Notes: a model not told the origin generated them from the letters alone. Positions 8,961 to 16,568 are shown, counted from the stretch's first letter. The stretch: 64,000 bases of DNA from an uncultured Lachnospiraceae bacterium (GCA_947565425.1 CANOFW010000003.1:62001-126000); one strand, 5' to 3'. Program-made: numbers and translations.

Positions 8961-9030
8961 ATAACTAATAATGATTTGCGTGAACTCCTTATTACTGATA
9001 GTAATGTACTTTAAAATTACTAATAATAAG
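8961..9030 (+). promoter_or_regulatory. Repeat-rich candidate operator upstream of the XRE gene
   Basis: The palindrome ATTACTGATAGTAAT (8991-9005) is flanked by the direct repeats ACTAATAAT at 8964-8972 and 9019-9027. A weak promoter may be TTGCGT (8976-8981) with AGTAAT (9000-9005). This is the usual layout for an XRE repressor that controls itself. Binding is inferred, not shown. Confidence 0.4.
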
Positions 9031-9050
9031 AGAGAAACGGAGATGATGCA

Positions 9051-9383
9051 ATGACGGATTTAAATTTTCAGTTAATCGGACAAAAAATCAAAGAACGGAG
9101 AAAGTATCTTCACATTACCCAGGAAGCCATTGCAAATTACCTGGATGTAAACCCAAGCCATATATCTAATATAGAATGTGGCAGGGCCAATCCGTCTCTT
9201 ACAGTATTAGTTAAAATTGCTAACTTTTTGGAATGCAGCGTTGATTGTTTCATTAGCCATGAATATTTGTTTGACGTTGATGCCCATAAACCGGAAACTT
9301 TAGACGATAAGATCATGGAGAAGCTGAAGTACAGCACTGCAGAGAAAAAAGTTAAAATTTTACAGATGATGGATATTCTTTAA
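9051..9383 (+). CDS. XRE-family transcriptional regulator
   Basis: A 110-residue protein with an N-terminal Cro/C1-type helix-turn-helix (residues about 9-63): IGQKIKERRKYLHITQEAIA, then the recognition helix NPSHISNIECGRANPS. A short helical C-terminus follows. It starts at the ATG eight bases after CGGAG. It is the first gene of the block between infA and rpmJ and overlaps the convergent small gene by four bases. Targets are unknown; self-regulation through the upstream palindrome is plausible. Confidence 0.85.
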   Translation: MTDLNFQLIGQKIKERRKYLHITQEAIANYLDVNPSHISNIECGRANPSLTVLVKIANFLECSVDCFISHEYLFDVDAHKPETLDDKIMEKLKYSTAEKKVKILQMMDIL

Positions 9384-9628
9384 GGATATATTTTTGATAA
9401 AAATACTTTAATTACGTACTTTAGTCCTAGAAAAAAACCTTCCCGTTCTGAAATTTTTGTTATTTCATAGAGAAGGTTTTTTAATTCTTCAATTTCTTCG
9501 CTGTTCATGTTCTTTATATATTCTGTTATATATTTGTCGATTTCTTTATTGATTTCCGCATCCATTTCTATATAATCTTTTTCGTAAATTATTATCTCGT
9601 CAAATATTTTTCTCAAAAGTCTTTTCAT
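9380..9628 (-). CDS. Small helical protein, DUF6809-like
   Basis: An 82-residue acidic helical protein from the ATG at 9628, which has AAAGGAG on the minus strand. The C-terminal EREGFFLGLKYVIKVFL resembles the GFxLG...E/KxF ending of small clostridial proteins annotated DUF6809; this is by eye only. It is convergent with the XRE gene. A terminator-like hairpin for the opposite strand lies within its coding sequence. Function unknown. Confidence 0.55.
   Translation of the reverse strand: MKRLLRKIFDEIIIYEKDYIEMDAEINKEIDKYITEYIKNMNSEEIEELKNLLYEITKISEREGFFLGLKYVIKVFLSKIYP
9432..9484 (+). terminator. Terminator for the XRE gene, inside the convergent gene
   Basis: AAAAAACCTTC (9432-9442) pairs with GAAGGTTTTTT (9472-9482), with inner TGAAAT/ATTTCA pairing. 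It ends in a T-run in the plus direction about 50 bases after the XRE stop. It lies within the 3' part of the minus-strand gene, so it must also be tolerated as coding sequence. Confidence 0.55.
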
Positions 9629-9682
9629 TACAAGTTTCTCCTTTGTGTAGGCAACAGTCAAATTTCCCAGGTGCAGTGTCAT

Positions 9683-9909
9683 ATTACTTCCCCATGTTTC
9701 CCCAATATTAGATTATTCTTGCTAGTTTTGACAATAGTGGAAAATATAAGATTAGAAAAGGGGGAAGCATTCCCGGTGGACTGGCATCATAGTTTGCATC
9801 TCTGCTTCCTGCAATGGACTTTTTTAGGAATATGGAAAGGGAACAGCCAAGATATAAATACACTTTATTGCCTAAAATATTATTAATAACTAAAATATTT
9901 AATTATAAC
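9683..9909. other. AT-rich spacer with no recognised gene
   Basis: AT-rich sequence between the small minus-strand gene and the first flagellin. Short open frames lack a plausible start and composition. No clear sigma-A promoter was found for the minus-strand gene; TTGACA at about 9729 has no -10 element at proper spacing. Confidence 0.5.
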
Positions 9910-9936
9910 TAAGATTTTTAAGAAAATTACCGAAAT
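9910..9936 (+). promoter_or_regulatory. Candidate sigma-28 promoter for flagellin 1
   Basis: TAAG (9910-9913), 15 bases, then ACCGAAAT (9929-9936). Compared with TAAA-N15-GCCGATAA/T it matches 3/4 and 6/8. Its position about 95 bases before the flagellin start is right. It is weaker than the other flagellar promoters in this window. Confidence 0.45.
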
Positions 9937-9972
9937 AACATATAAGTGAACAATGAGATAAAGGATGGAGCG

Positions 9973-10004
9973 ATACGCATGGCAGATTTATCGGCCATGT
10001 GTAT
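9973..10004 (+). other. Leader hairpin of flagellin 1
   Basis: ATACGCATGGC (9973-9983) pairs with GCCATGTGTAT (9994-10004) through 11 bp including one G-U pair, with a 10-base loop. It is preceded by AAAGGATGG, which resembles a CsrA site (core GGA). It lies 26 bases before the flagellin start. FliW/CsrA control is an inference. Confidence 0.4.
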
Positions 10005-10030
10005 ATCTTAATAGTCAGGGAGGACAAAGC

Positions 10031-12004
10031 ATGCAAGTAGTTGCACATAATTTATTAGCACAGTTTACAGACAGGCAGCTGAATATTACAAATAAGAATA
10101 AGGAGAAATCCACAGAGAAGCTTTCCTCGGGATACCGTATCAACCGTTCAGCGGACGATGCGGCGGGACTGCAAATTTCTGAAAAACTACGATGGCAGAT
10201 CCGCGGGCTGGACCGTGGGGCAAAAAATATAGAAGATGGCATTGCGATGGTTCAGACAGCAGACGGTGCAATGTCAGAGATGCACAGCATATTGCAGCGT
10301 GTCAGGGAGCTGTCAATCCAGGCTTACAATGACTCAAATACGACAGAAGACCGGGAAGCTATCCAGGATGAGGTTGACCAGTCTCTGACAGAGCTTCAGC
10401 GGATAGCGGAGACGACAACATTTAATACAAAGCCGCTGTTAGGGGGAAATCCGGTTACTATAGTGAAGATTACCCCGGATCAGAAAGTAAAGGTCCGGCA
10501 GACGGAAGTGAGAAGCGTGCCGGATTGGTTATATAACAATATGGACCATGAGCTGACAGTACATGCTGGATATACGCAGGGAGGTCAGGAAAAGGAAAAT
10601 ATGTTAGTAACAAAGTCAGACAAAGATCCTACTCCAGACAAATACTATGGAGCACGGAATCCATCTCTGGAAGCACTTGGTTACCGCCATGAAAAGGAAT
10701 GGACGGATACTATAGCAGACAATCCTTCCGCCCGAATTGATTTTAGCGGGTTAATCTCGGCGTCAACGACAGCAGTGGATTTATATAATAATATATTTGA
10801 TTTAATTGGTTCTAAAATTTCATTTGGATGTGGAACCTGTAGCAGTATTTTGAATTCTATTACGTTTGGGGGAAATGAATCGGCACTGGAGATTGTAGGG
10901 TTTGATAAGACCCCGGGAGTAATGGAAGAAGTCTATGGAAATGTGAACTTGTCGGATTTAGGGTATTTTGATGCGATAAAGGAATTGCTCAACAAATATG
11001 GGGAAGATTACGACAAAGGGCAGGGTGGTTCTGCTGCGGAACAGGCAGAGGTTAAGGCTCTTGCGGAAAAAATAGCAGGCGGGCTGCGTGATGCGGTTGC
11101 AAATACATGGCAGCAGACGATGGGAGGCCACTTTGACAGAGTCATGAAACAAAATGGTAACGATTATGCGCTGTATGTATATGATTACAGGGATGCAGAT
11201 GCATTAATACACAGCGAGGATGCTGATACGGCGATTAAGACAAGCGCTACGATAACATATCTTGTAGACTCTGATATGGTCCAAAAGGGGCAGACGATGG
11301 CTGTCGTATCCCCTGTTATGATTGAATGCGGGGCATTATCACCGAATGCGATTCCGATTGATTTTCCGAATGTAACACTTTCAGCACTGGGTATTTCAGA
11401 TTATAAAATTAATAGGTATCAGGAAATCCAGACATACAGTGATTCTTATAAGCAGAAGTGGCAGGAATACTATGATACCAAACAGGTTTCGACAACAACG
11501 GTTACAGAAACGGAACGGTATATCAAAAAACCTGGAAAGGCGCCGGTATATGCAACGTACAAGACTTATGTGAATGGAGAGGAGAAACAGAATACTGTAC
11601 AGGTGCAGCCTGGCGAAGCGGCAGAATACGGTACACGTACGGTAACAAGTACTAGAATAAAAATCACCTATGATGAATCAAAAAGACCGGTGGCTCAGGC
11701 AGGAGATATCCAAAAACATTCTATCTATGATCCGGATCCGGTTGAGATGATTGATGGGGCAATCGCAAAAGTATCTGCGGCGAGATCGCGTATGGGGGCG
11801 ATACAGAACCGTTTGGAACATGCATACAAAATGAACACAAATACTTCAGAAAATACCGGGAGTGCGGAATCACGTCTGCGCGATACAGATATGGCGGATG
11901 AAATGGTAAATTATGCAAAGCACAATATCTTGCAGCAGGCGGGACAAAATATGCTTGCACAGGCAAACCAGCAGCCACAGCAGGTACTCAGCCTGTTACG
12001 GTAA
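10031..12004 (+). CDS. Large flagellin with cysteine-containing central domain
   Basis: A 657-residue flagellin, more than twice the main one. The N-terminal D0/D1 region (residues 1 to about 150; EKLSSGYRINRSADDAAGLQ) and the C-terminal D1/D0 region (about 570-657; RMGAIQNRLEHAYK, ending ANQQPQQVLSLLR) are intact, so polymerisation should be possible. The roughly 400-residue centre has no HExxH motif. It contains Cys267 and Cys270 in a CGTC motif and another Cys in MIECGALS, unusual for a secreted filament protein. The start at 10031 follows AGGGAGGAC and matches MxVxHN-type starts. It lies between infA and rpmJ, next to flagellinolysin. Confidence 0.9.
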   Translation: MQVVAHNLLAQFTDRQLNITNKNKEKSTEKLSSGYRINRSADDAAGLQISEKLRWQIRGLDRGAKNIEDGIAMVQTADGAMSEMHSILQRVRELSIQAYNDSNTTEDREAIQDEVDQSLTELQRIAETTTFNTKPLLGGNPVTIVKITPDQKVKVRQTEVRSVPDWLYNNMDHELTVHAGYTQGGQEKENMLVTKSDKDPTPDKYYGARNPSLEALGYRHEKEWTDTIADNPSARIDFSGLISASTTAVDLYNNIFDLIGSKISFGCGTCSSILNSITFGGNESALEIVGFDKTPGVMEEVYGNVNLSDLGYFDAIKELLNKYGEDYDKGQGGSAAEQAEVKALAEKIAGGLRDAVANTWQQTMGGHFDRVMKQNGNDYALYVYDYRDADALIHSEDADTAIKTSATITYLVDSDMVQKGQTMAVVSPVMIECGALSPNAIPIDFPNVTLSALGISDYKINRYQEIQTYSDSYKQKWQEYYDTKQVSTTTVTETERYIKKPGKAPVYATYKTYVNGEEKQNTVQVQPGEAAEYGTRTVTSTRIKITYDESKRPVAQAGDIQKHSIYDPDPVEMIDGAIAKVSAARSRMGAIQNRLEHAYKMNTNTSENTGSAESRLRDTDMADEMVNYAKHNILQQAGQNMLAQANQQPQQVLSLLR

Positions 12005-12013
12005 GAGAAACAT

Positions 12014-12040
12014 TAAGTTTTGCCATGGATAAGCCGATAA
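12014..12040 (+). promoter_or_regulatory. Sigma-28 promoter for zinc-ribbon/flagellinolysin pair
   Basis: TAAG (12014-12017), 15 bases, then GCCGATAA (12033-12040), a perfect -10 element for the flagellar sigma factor. It lies 40 bases before the zinc-ribbon ATG and nine bases after the flagellin 1 stop. The downstream flagellinolysin is probably on the same transcript. Confidence 0.8.
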
Positions 12041-12079
12041 ATAACAAAATATATCTATTTGGGCATAGGAGGAATCGCT

Positions 12080-12463
12080 ATGGGAGACATAATTACATTT
12101 TCCTGTAAAAAGTGTGGTTACGAGATGAAAGCTCCAGTCGGGGTTGGCCTTGCAAGCTTTAATCCAACTGTAATTGGGGAGCTTTTGCATGGTGAGGAAC
12201 GGGAAGAATGGAAAACTCTCTCAGATAAAGGCGTACTTGAGCGGTGTTTGGGAGAACAGGTAATGGCAAGCTGCGAGCATTGCGGCGGTTTGAGCAATAT
12301 ATACTGTGTCAGCGGGCAGACAGCGGAGCGTAAGTATTTGTGGGGGAACAAATGTCCCCAATGCGGCAGGGAGCTTACACTGCTGAAGGATATCCAGGCA
12401 ATTACCTGTCCTGCATGTGCTGGCAGCCTGCTTGATGCGAAGCGGACTGGTCTCTGGGATTAG
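12080..12463 (+). CDS. Zinc-ribbon protein in the flagellin block
   Basis: A 127-residue cytosolic protein with four CxxC pairs: CKKC near the N-terminus, CEHC in the middle, then CPQC and CPAC. This suggests two zinc ribbons. No signal peptide or membrane segment is seen, and no enzymatic domain is recognised. ATG 12080 has TAGGAGGAA ahead; the open frame extends upstream without a ribosome binding site. It is transcribed from a sigma-28-type promoter and sits between two unusual flagellins. A role with the adjacent zinc peptidase or as a regulator is speculation. Confidence 0.75.
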   Translation: MGDIITFSCKKCGYEMKAPVGVGLASFNPTVIGELLHGEEREEWKTLSDKGVLERCLGEQVMASCEHCGGLSNIYCVSGQTAERKYLWGNKCPQCGRELTLLKDIQAITCPACAGSLLDAKRTGLWD

Positions 12464-12544
12464 GGAAATGTCTAAGCCGGGTTTGTCCGAGTTGGTTTGT
12501 TAGAGGTTCAGGGAAGAATATGACTTTTCATGGAGGAAGAATGT

Positions 12545-14494
12545 ATGATTGTTAATCATAATATGTCATCAACGAATGCATCACGTATGCTCGGACAGGT
12601 CGTCGTGAATGTCGGAGATACAGCGGAGAAGCTGTCTTCGGGACATCGAATCAACCGTTCGGCGGACGATGCGGCAGGACTTTCTATTTCGGAGAAGCTG
12701 CGCTGGCAGGTAAGGGGGCTTAACCGTGCTTCCCGCAATGCGCAGGATGGAATTTCCTTTATTCAGACAGCGGAGGGTGCGCTTGATGAAATACATAGTC
12801 TTTTGCAGCGCGCAAGGGAGCTCAGTGTGCAGGCTGCAAATGATACGAATGAGGTCGAGGACAGGGAAGCACTTGCCAAAGAAATTGAAGCATTAGGCAA
12901 GGAAGTTGACCGCATTGCGAAGGATACGGAGTTTAATACGCTCAAAATTTTTGACTCTTCCGATGCTGTCTCATCTTCCAGGGTCGGGCCCGAGAGAGTT
13001 TCTGCCAGAGGAAATGATGCACCCATGGTTACGCTGGATGGAACGGATATCATGCAGTACGGTATAGAGAATATCCAGGATGCAATAAACACAGCAAAAG
13101 CGGCGGGCAAAGTTTTTACCGTAGGTGGGTTAGAAAAGTTTGGGCAGGATTTAAAGGATACATATCTTCCAAAGCTTCTCGGTCGGATTCAGAGTGCGTT
13201 TAATGATTCCGCAACACCTACTGTGTCAGGTATGAAAATAGGGCTTAAGCTTTATCATGCAAACAACAGTACGTTAGCATATGTAAGCTCAAACGGCGTA
13301 GGGTTTGAACTTGGTGTCAATCTAAATTATCTGGCTGAAAATGGCGGCAATATTAATATGACGGATGATTTGGCGACGACGATTGCACATGAGATGATGC
13401 ATGCCGTCATGTTTGATGTTACAACGAATGGAATGTTGGGGTCCGGCGGCGGTGACAGTTTCCCTTCCTGGTTTGTGGAAGGCGTGGCGCAGTCAGTGGG
13501 CGGTGCTATGAATTACCTGGCGCTTATGCCATCTGTTAATGATGCGGATGCCATGAAGAAATGGATGTCCCAGCTGACAAATACATCGGACAGCTATAAC
13601 GCCTATGCACAGGGGTACCTGGCGAGTATGTATCTTGGATATCAGGCGGGGGGCAAGAATGTAAGCGCTTCTGCGATTGCGGATGGTCTCGATACCATTT
13701 TAAAAGATATATCTGACGGATATTCCCTTGGCCAGGCGATAAGCAGGCATACGAGTTATGCGGATTTGGCAGATTTTGAGAGGAATTTTGCAAGCGACGA
13801 AGGCGTGAAATTTATCAAGGACTTAATGGCGGCCACTGGATCAGGAGCTGGTTCCATAGTTTCGCCGAATGGACTGTCAGGCAGCAAGGCTTCGCTTTTG
13901 CAGGGCGGCGGTACGAGCAATTTCTTTGAACTGGATCTGGATCATAATTTTGTTACGAATAACATGGGCGGCAAGAATCCTTATTCTGGCGGCGGTGCAA
14001 CCACAACGAGCGGTACAGACCGCAATGGGAATAAGAATCCAGATGCACAGCCGACGTGGGGTTCCAAACTGGGGAACACTGGCGGGAAGGGAAGCGTAGC
14101 CAGGAATCTCAAGCTTCAGATTGGATCTTTGAGCGGACAGGGTGTCCAGCTGAATTGTTACAAACTGTCACAGCTTGATTTGGGTATCAATAATGTCAAT
14201 GTAGACAGTTATGGGAATGCTGGATTGGCAATCAATAGCTTTGATAACGCCATTAGTATTGTTTCGGACATGCGCTCTTATTATGGTGCAATACAGAACA
14301 GGCTGGAACATACGATTGCCAATCTTGATAATACATCTGAGAATATAGCGTCGGCGGAATCGAAGCTGCGTGATACGGACATGGCGGAAACGATGGTTGC
14401 GTATTCCAAGGAAAATATCCTTATGCAGACTGGACAGACTGTTCTGGCACAGGCGAACCATTCCAAGGACGGCATTTTAAGTTTGTTGCAGTAA
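12545..14494 (+). CDS. Flagellinolysin: flagellin with a metallopeptidase domain
   Basis: A 649-residue flagellin. N-terminal D0/D1 (about 1-150; EKLSSGHRINRSADDAAGLS) and C-terminal D1/D0 (about 550-649; YGAIQNRLEHTIANLDN, SESKLRDTDMAE-like region, end SLLQ) are intact. The variable centre is a zinc peptidase: His282-Glu283-x-x-His286 in TTIAHEMMHAVM, and a second Glu at 312 in SWFVEGVAQSVGG, the HExxH...E pattern of gluzincins. This matches the known flagellinolysin family, in which active peptidase domains decorate the filament. After about residue 450 a Gly/Asn-rich linker precedes the C-terminal helix. ATG 12545 follows GGAGGA; an in-frame ATG at 12530 precedes that ribosome binding site and is rejected. 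Confidence 0.92.
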   Translation: MIVNHNMSSTNASRMLGQVVVNVGDTAEKLSSGHRINRSADDAAGLSISEKLRWQVRGLNRASRNAQDGISFIQTAEGALDEIHSLLQRARELSVQAANDTNEVEDREALAKEIEALGKEVDRIAKDTEFNTLKIFDSSDAVSSSRVGPERVSARGNDAPMVTLDGTDIMQYGIENIQDAINTAKAAGKVFTVGGLEKFGQDLKDTYLPKLLGRIQSAFNDSATPTVSGMKIGLKLYHANNSTLAYVSSNGVGFELGVNLNYLAENGGNINMTDDLATTIAHEMMHAVMFDVTTNGMLGSGGGDSFPSWFVEGVAQSVGGAMNYLALMPSVNDADAMKKWMSQLTNTSDSYNAYAQGYLASMYLGYQAGGKNVSASAIADGLDTILKDISDGYSLGQAISRHTSYADLADFERNFASDEGVKFIKDLMAATGSGAGSIVSPNGLSGSKASLLQGGGTSNFFELDLDHNFVTNNMGGKNPYSGGGATTTSGTDRNGNKNPDAQPTWGSKLGNTGGKGSVARNLKLQIGSLSGQGVQLNCYKLSQLDLGINNVNVDSYGNAGLAINSFDNAISIVSDMRSYYGAIQNRLEHTIANLDNTSENIASAESKLRDTDMAETMVAYSKENILMQTGQTVLAQANHSKDGILSLLQ

Positions 14495-14532
14495 CTATGG
14501 GCAGGGAAAAGAACGCAAAGTCATTAATGGCA

Positions 14533-14580
14533 ATACAGGCATTGAAAAATAAGGGGTTTTTCAATGCCTGTATATTATTT
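14533..14580 (+). terminator. Terminator after flagellinolysin
   Basis: 17-bp perfect stem: 14533-14549 (ATACAGGCATTGAAAAA) with 14557-14573, a 7-base loop, then ATTATTT. It ends the sigma-28 transcript before the alpha operon promoter. Confidence 0.85.
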
Positions 14581-14721
14581 AAGAATAAATGTGCAGTGGC
14601 AGCAAGTTGCAAAAAACGAAGTAACTCAAGGGGGTAATCTATTGAGAAATAAGTGGCGGTATAATACAATTTCATTTATATTATTAAGCCCATATAAAAC
14701 CGGAATAGGAGATAAATTACT

Positions 14722-14757
14722 ATGAAACCGTTATTTTATAGATATGATTTCGCATGA
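14722..14757 (+). other. Possible 11-codon leader ORF upstream of rpmJ
   Basis: ATG at 14722 with AGGAGA nine bases ahead, encoding MKPLFYRYDFA then TGA. It lies upstream of the rpmJ promoter, so it would belong to a different transcript. The rest of 14581-14797 shows no gene. The TATAAT at 14660 has no -35 element at suitable spacing. Confidence 0.2.
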
Positions 14758-14797
14758 ATGAGCGAAAACGGCGATTTCGGGAAAATGAAAAAAACCC

Positions 14798-14826
14798 TTG
14801 ATTTTTCAAGGGTTAGATGGTATACT
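14798..14826 (+). promoter_or_regulatory. Sigma-A promoter of the alpha operon
   Basis: TTGATT (14798-14803), 17 bases, TATACT (14821-14826): 4/6 and 5/6 matches at ideal spacing, about 100 bases before rpmJ. An inverted repeat (AACCCTTGA 14793-14801, TCAAGGGTT 14806-14814) overlaps the -35 element. A perfect palindrome TTTTGCGCGCAAAA (14856-14869) lies in the leader. It frees the alpha operon from the blocked spc transcript. Confidence 0.75.
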
Positions 14827-14926
14827 GTTAGCTGAATGCTTTTGGAGCATAGTATTTTTGCGCGCAAAATTGCGTAAAAGTCAGTTTAGAAAGTCCCTTT
14901 GGACAGAGCAGAAAGGAGGAAGTGCT

Positions 14927-15040
14927 GTGAAGGTAAGATCATCAGTAAAACCTATTTGCGAAAAGTGCAAGATTATCAAGAGAAAAGGAAGCATCCGGGT
15001 AATCTGCGAGAATCCGAAACACAAACAGAGACAGGGGTGA
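14927..15040 (+). CDS. rpmJ: 50S ribosomal protein L36
   Basis: Smallest ribosomal protein, 37 residues, bound in 23S rRNA near the L16 site. It is the zinc-binding form, with CEKC, a further Cys in VICENP, and a His in KHKQRQG. It starts at a GTG six bases after AAAGGAGGA; the frame is open upstream but unrelated. It is separated from infA by about 6 kb, which is unusual. Confidence 0.96.
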   Translation: MKVRSSVKPICEKCKIIKRKGSIRVICENPKHKQRQG

Positions 15041-15163
15041 CCGGAAACACTTAACGAACACTAGCATTTATGCGAAGTGTGAGTTTAGTGTGAGGTCGTT
15101 CTGTGCGCTTAGCGAAAACAAGCTGACAAGCGTAGTTTGAGGTTAGCAAACAGAACTTCCTTA
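15041..15163. repeat. Hairpin-forming intergenic repeat between rpmJ and rpsM
   Basis: Copy of the ribosomal-spacer repeat. GTTCTGT (15098-15104) pairs with ACAGAAC (15150-15156), enclosing CGCTTAGCGAAAACAAGCTG. The left part, with CACTTAACGAACACT, repeats the CACTTAACGAA seen at 2551. Confidence 0.65.
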
Positions 15164-15245
15164 TTTACTAAATTGTTTGTGAAGATTTGTTATTATTTAT
15201 GTGCGGCTGTAGCAAGACAATCAGAGATTGTACTTGCTATTCATA

Positions 15246-15279
15246 ATAACCAGCGTGCACGGCTGGATTTTTGTTTTTT
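15246..15279 (+). terminator. Possible attenuator in the rpsM leader
   Basis: CCAGC (15250-15254) pairs with GCTGG (15262-15266) around a GTGCACG loop, followed by ATTTTTGTTTTTT. This is a short but plausible intrinsic terminator 180 bases before rpsM. The 15164-15459 stretch has no gene, so regulated read-through into rpsM-rplQ is possible. Confidence 0.4.
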
Positions 15280-15459
15280 ACCGAGGGAACAAGAATAAGA
15301 CAGTGCCAAAGACCAGCAGACAGTATACACACATTTCAGGACGAGCAACCGTAGCTGTATATGGTTGGCTGATGTCAGGCAGATTTTGTTGCGAATTTTG
15401 CCAAGCATTTTATATTATAAAAAATAGAAAAGAAAATTTTATGGAGGTGCACAACACAC

Positions 15460-15828
15460 ATGGCTCGTATTGCAGGTGTAGATTTACCAAGAGAAAAACG
15501 TGTTGAGATTGGGTTGACTTATATTTACGGCATCGGAAGAGCTAGCTCAAACCGCATTCTTGCCGAGGCAAAAGTAAACCCTGATACTCGTGTCAGAGAC
15601 TTAACTGACGAAGAAGTAAAGAGAATTAGCGAAGTGATTGACCAGACTCAGACCGTAGAAGGTGATTTGAGAAGAGAAATCGCTTTAAATATTAAGAGAT
15701 TACAGGAAATCGGATGTTATCGTGGAATCCGTCATAGAAAAGGACTTCCGGTTCGTGGACAGAAGACAAAAACAAATGCAAGAACCAGAAAAGGTCCTAA
15801 GAGAACTGTTGCTAATAAGAAAAAGTAG
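15460..15828 (+). CDS. rpsM: 30S ribosomal protein S13
   Basis: Small-subunit head protein contacting P-site tRNA. It has 122 residues. [35 protein letters not shown] and [20 protein letters not shown] are the family signatures. The start follows TGGAGGTG. It is the second gene of the alpha operon. Confidence 0.98.
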   Translation: MARIAGVDLPREKRVEIGLTYIYGIGRASSNRILAEAKVNPDTRVRDLTDEEVKRISEVIDQTQTVEGDLRREIALNIKRLQEIGCYRGIRHRKGLPVRGQKTKTNARTRKGPKRTVANKKK

Positions 15829-16095
15829 AGCACTTAGCGAAAGCAAGCTGAAAAGCGCAGCTTGAGATTAGTGCGAACTTTGTTACCGAGACTTAGCGGT
15901 GGCGAGCTGGTAGGCGAAGACAGCGTGTTAGTCGAGCGTAACTACCTATTAAAAGCTTAGCGAAAGCAAGCTGAAAAGCGCAGCTTGAGATTAGTGCGAA
16001 CTTTGTTACCGAGACTTAGCGGTGGCGAGCTAGCAGGCGAAGACAGCGTGTTAGTCGAGCGTAACTACCTTGTAAAAGTTTAGCGAACAGAACAA
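15829..16095. repeat. Tandem 123-bp repeat between rpsM and rpsK
   Basis: Two head-to-tail copies of about 123 bp (15833-15955 and 15956-16078) with only a few differences, then a partial third start (TTAGCGAACAGAAC). Each contains AAGCTG/CAGCTT and GTTAC/GTAAC arms. The unit includes the core of the ribosomal-spacer repeat plus a second module (CTTAGCGGTGGCGAGCT). All frames hit stops, so it is not coding. Confidence 0.85.
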
Positions 16096-16153
16096 TATTA
16101 ACAGTGAAATGTAACGATTATATTAAATATGAAGAAAGTAGGTTAGTTTAGAA

Positions 16154-16549
16154 ATGGCGAAAAACACTGCAAAAAAAGTGACAAAAAAGCGCGTAAAGAA
16201 AAACGTTGAACGCGGACAGGCGCACATTCAGTCATCTTTTAACAATACAATTGTAACGATTACAGATGCTGAAGGAAATGCTTTATCATGGGCAAGTGCA
16301 GGCGGTCTTGGTTTTAGAGGTTCAAGGAAATCTACTCCGTATGCTGCACAGATGGCAGCAGAGACTGCAACAAAGGCAGCTCTTATCCATGGTTTGAAAA
16401 CAGTAGACGTTATGGTAAAAGGACCCGGTTCAGGACGTGAAGCAGCTATCCGTGCGCTTCAGGCATGCGGACTTGAAGTAACCAGCATCAAAGACGTTAC
16501 TCCGGTACCTCACAACGGATGTCGTCCACCAAAACGCAGAAGAGTCTAA
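16154..16549 (+). CDS. rpsK: 30S ribosomal protein S11
   Basis: Platform protein of the small subunit facing the Shine-Dalgarno helix. It has 131 residues. [33 protein letters not shown] and [15 protein letters not shown] are diagnostic. The ribosome binding site is weak (AAGTAGGTTAG), unlike those of its neighbours. Confidence 0.98.
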   Translation: MAKNTAKKVTKKRVKKNVERGQAHIQSSFNNTIVTITDAEGNALSWASAGGLGFRGSRKSTPYAAQMAAETATKAALIHGLKTVDVMVKGPGSGREAAIRALQACGLEVTSIKDVTPVPHNGCRPPKRRRV

Positions 16550-16568
16550 TTAGGAGGTATAGGTTAAG

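Noticed and set aside
9671-9886. 71-codon plus-strand frame in the AT-rich spacer
   Set aside because: No ribosome binding site, no recognisable protein, and it overlaps the leader of the minus-strand gene.
12530-12544. Upstream ATG as the flagellinolysin start
   Set aside because: It would place the ribosome binding site inside the coding sequence; ATG 12545 has correct spacing and matches flagellin N-termini.
14660-14665. TATAAT as an alternative promoter before rpmJ
   Set aside because: The nearest -35-like TTGAGA is only 12 bases upstream and no match exists at 16-18 bases.
15228-15506. 92-codon frame overlapping the rpsM start
   Set aside because: Overlaps the certain rpsM start in another frame and has no ribosome binding site.
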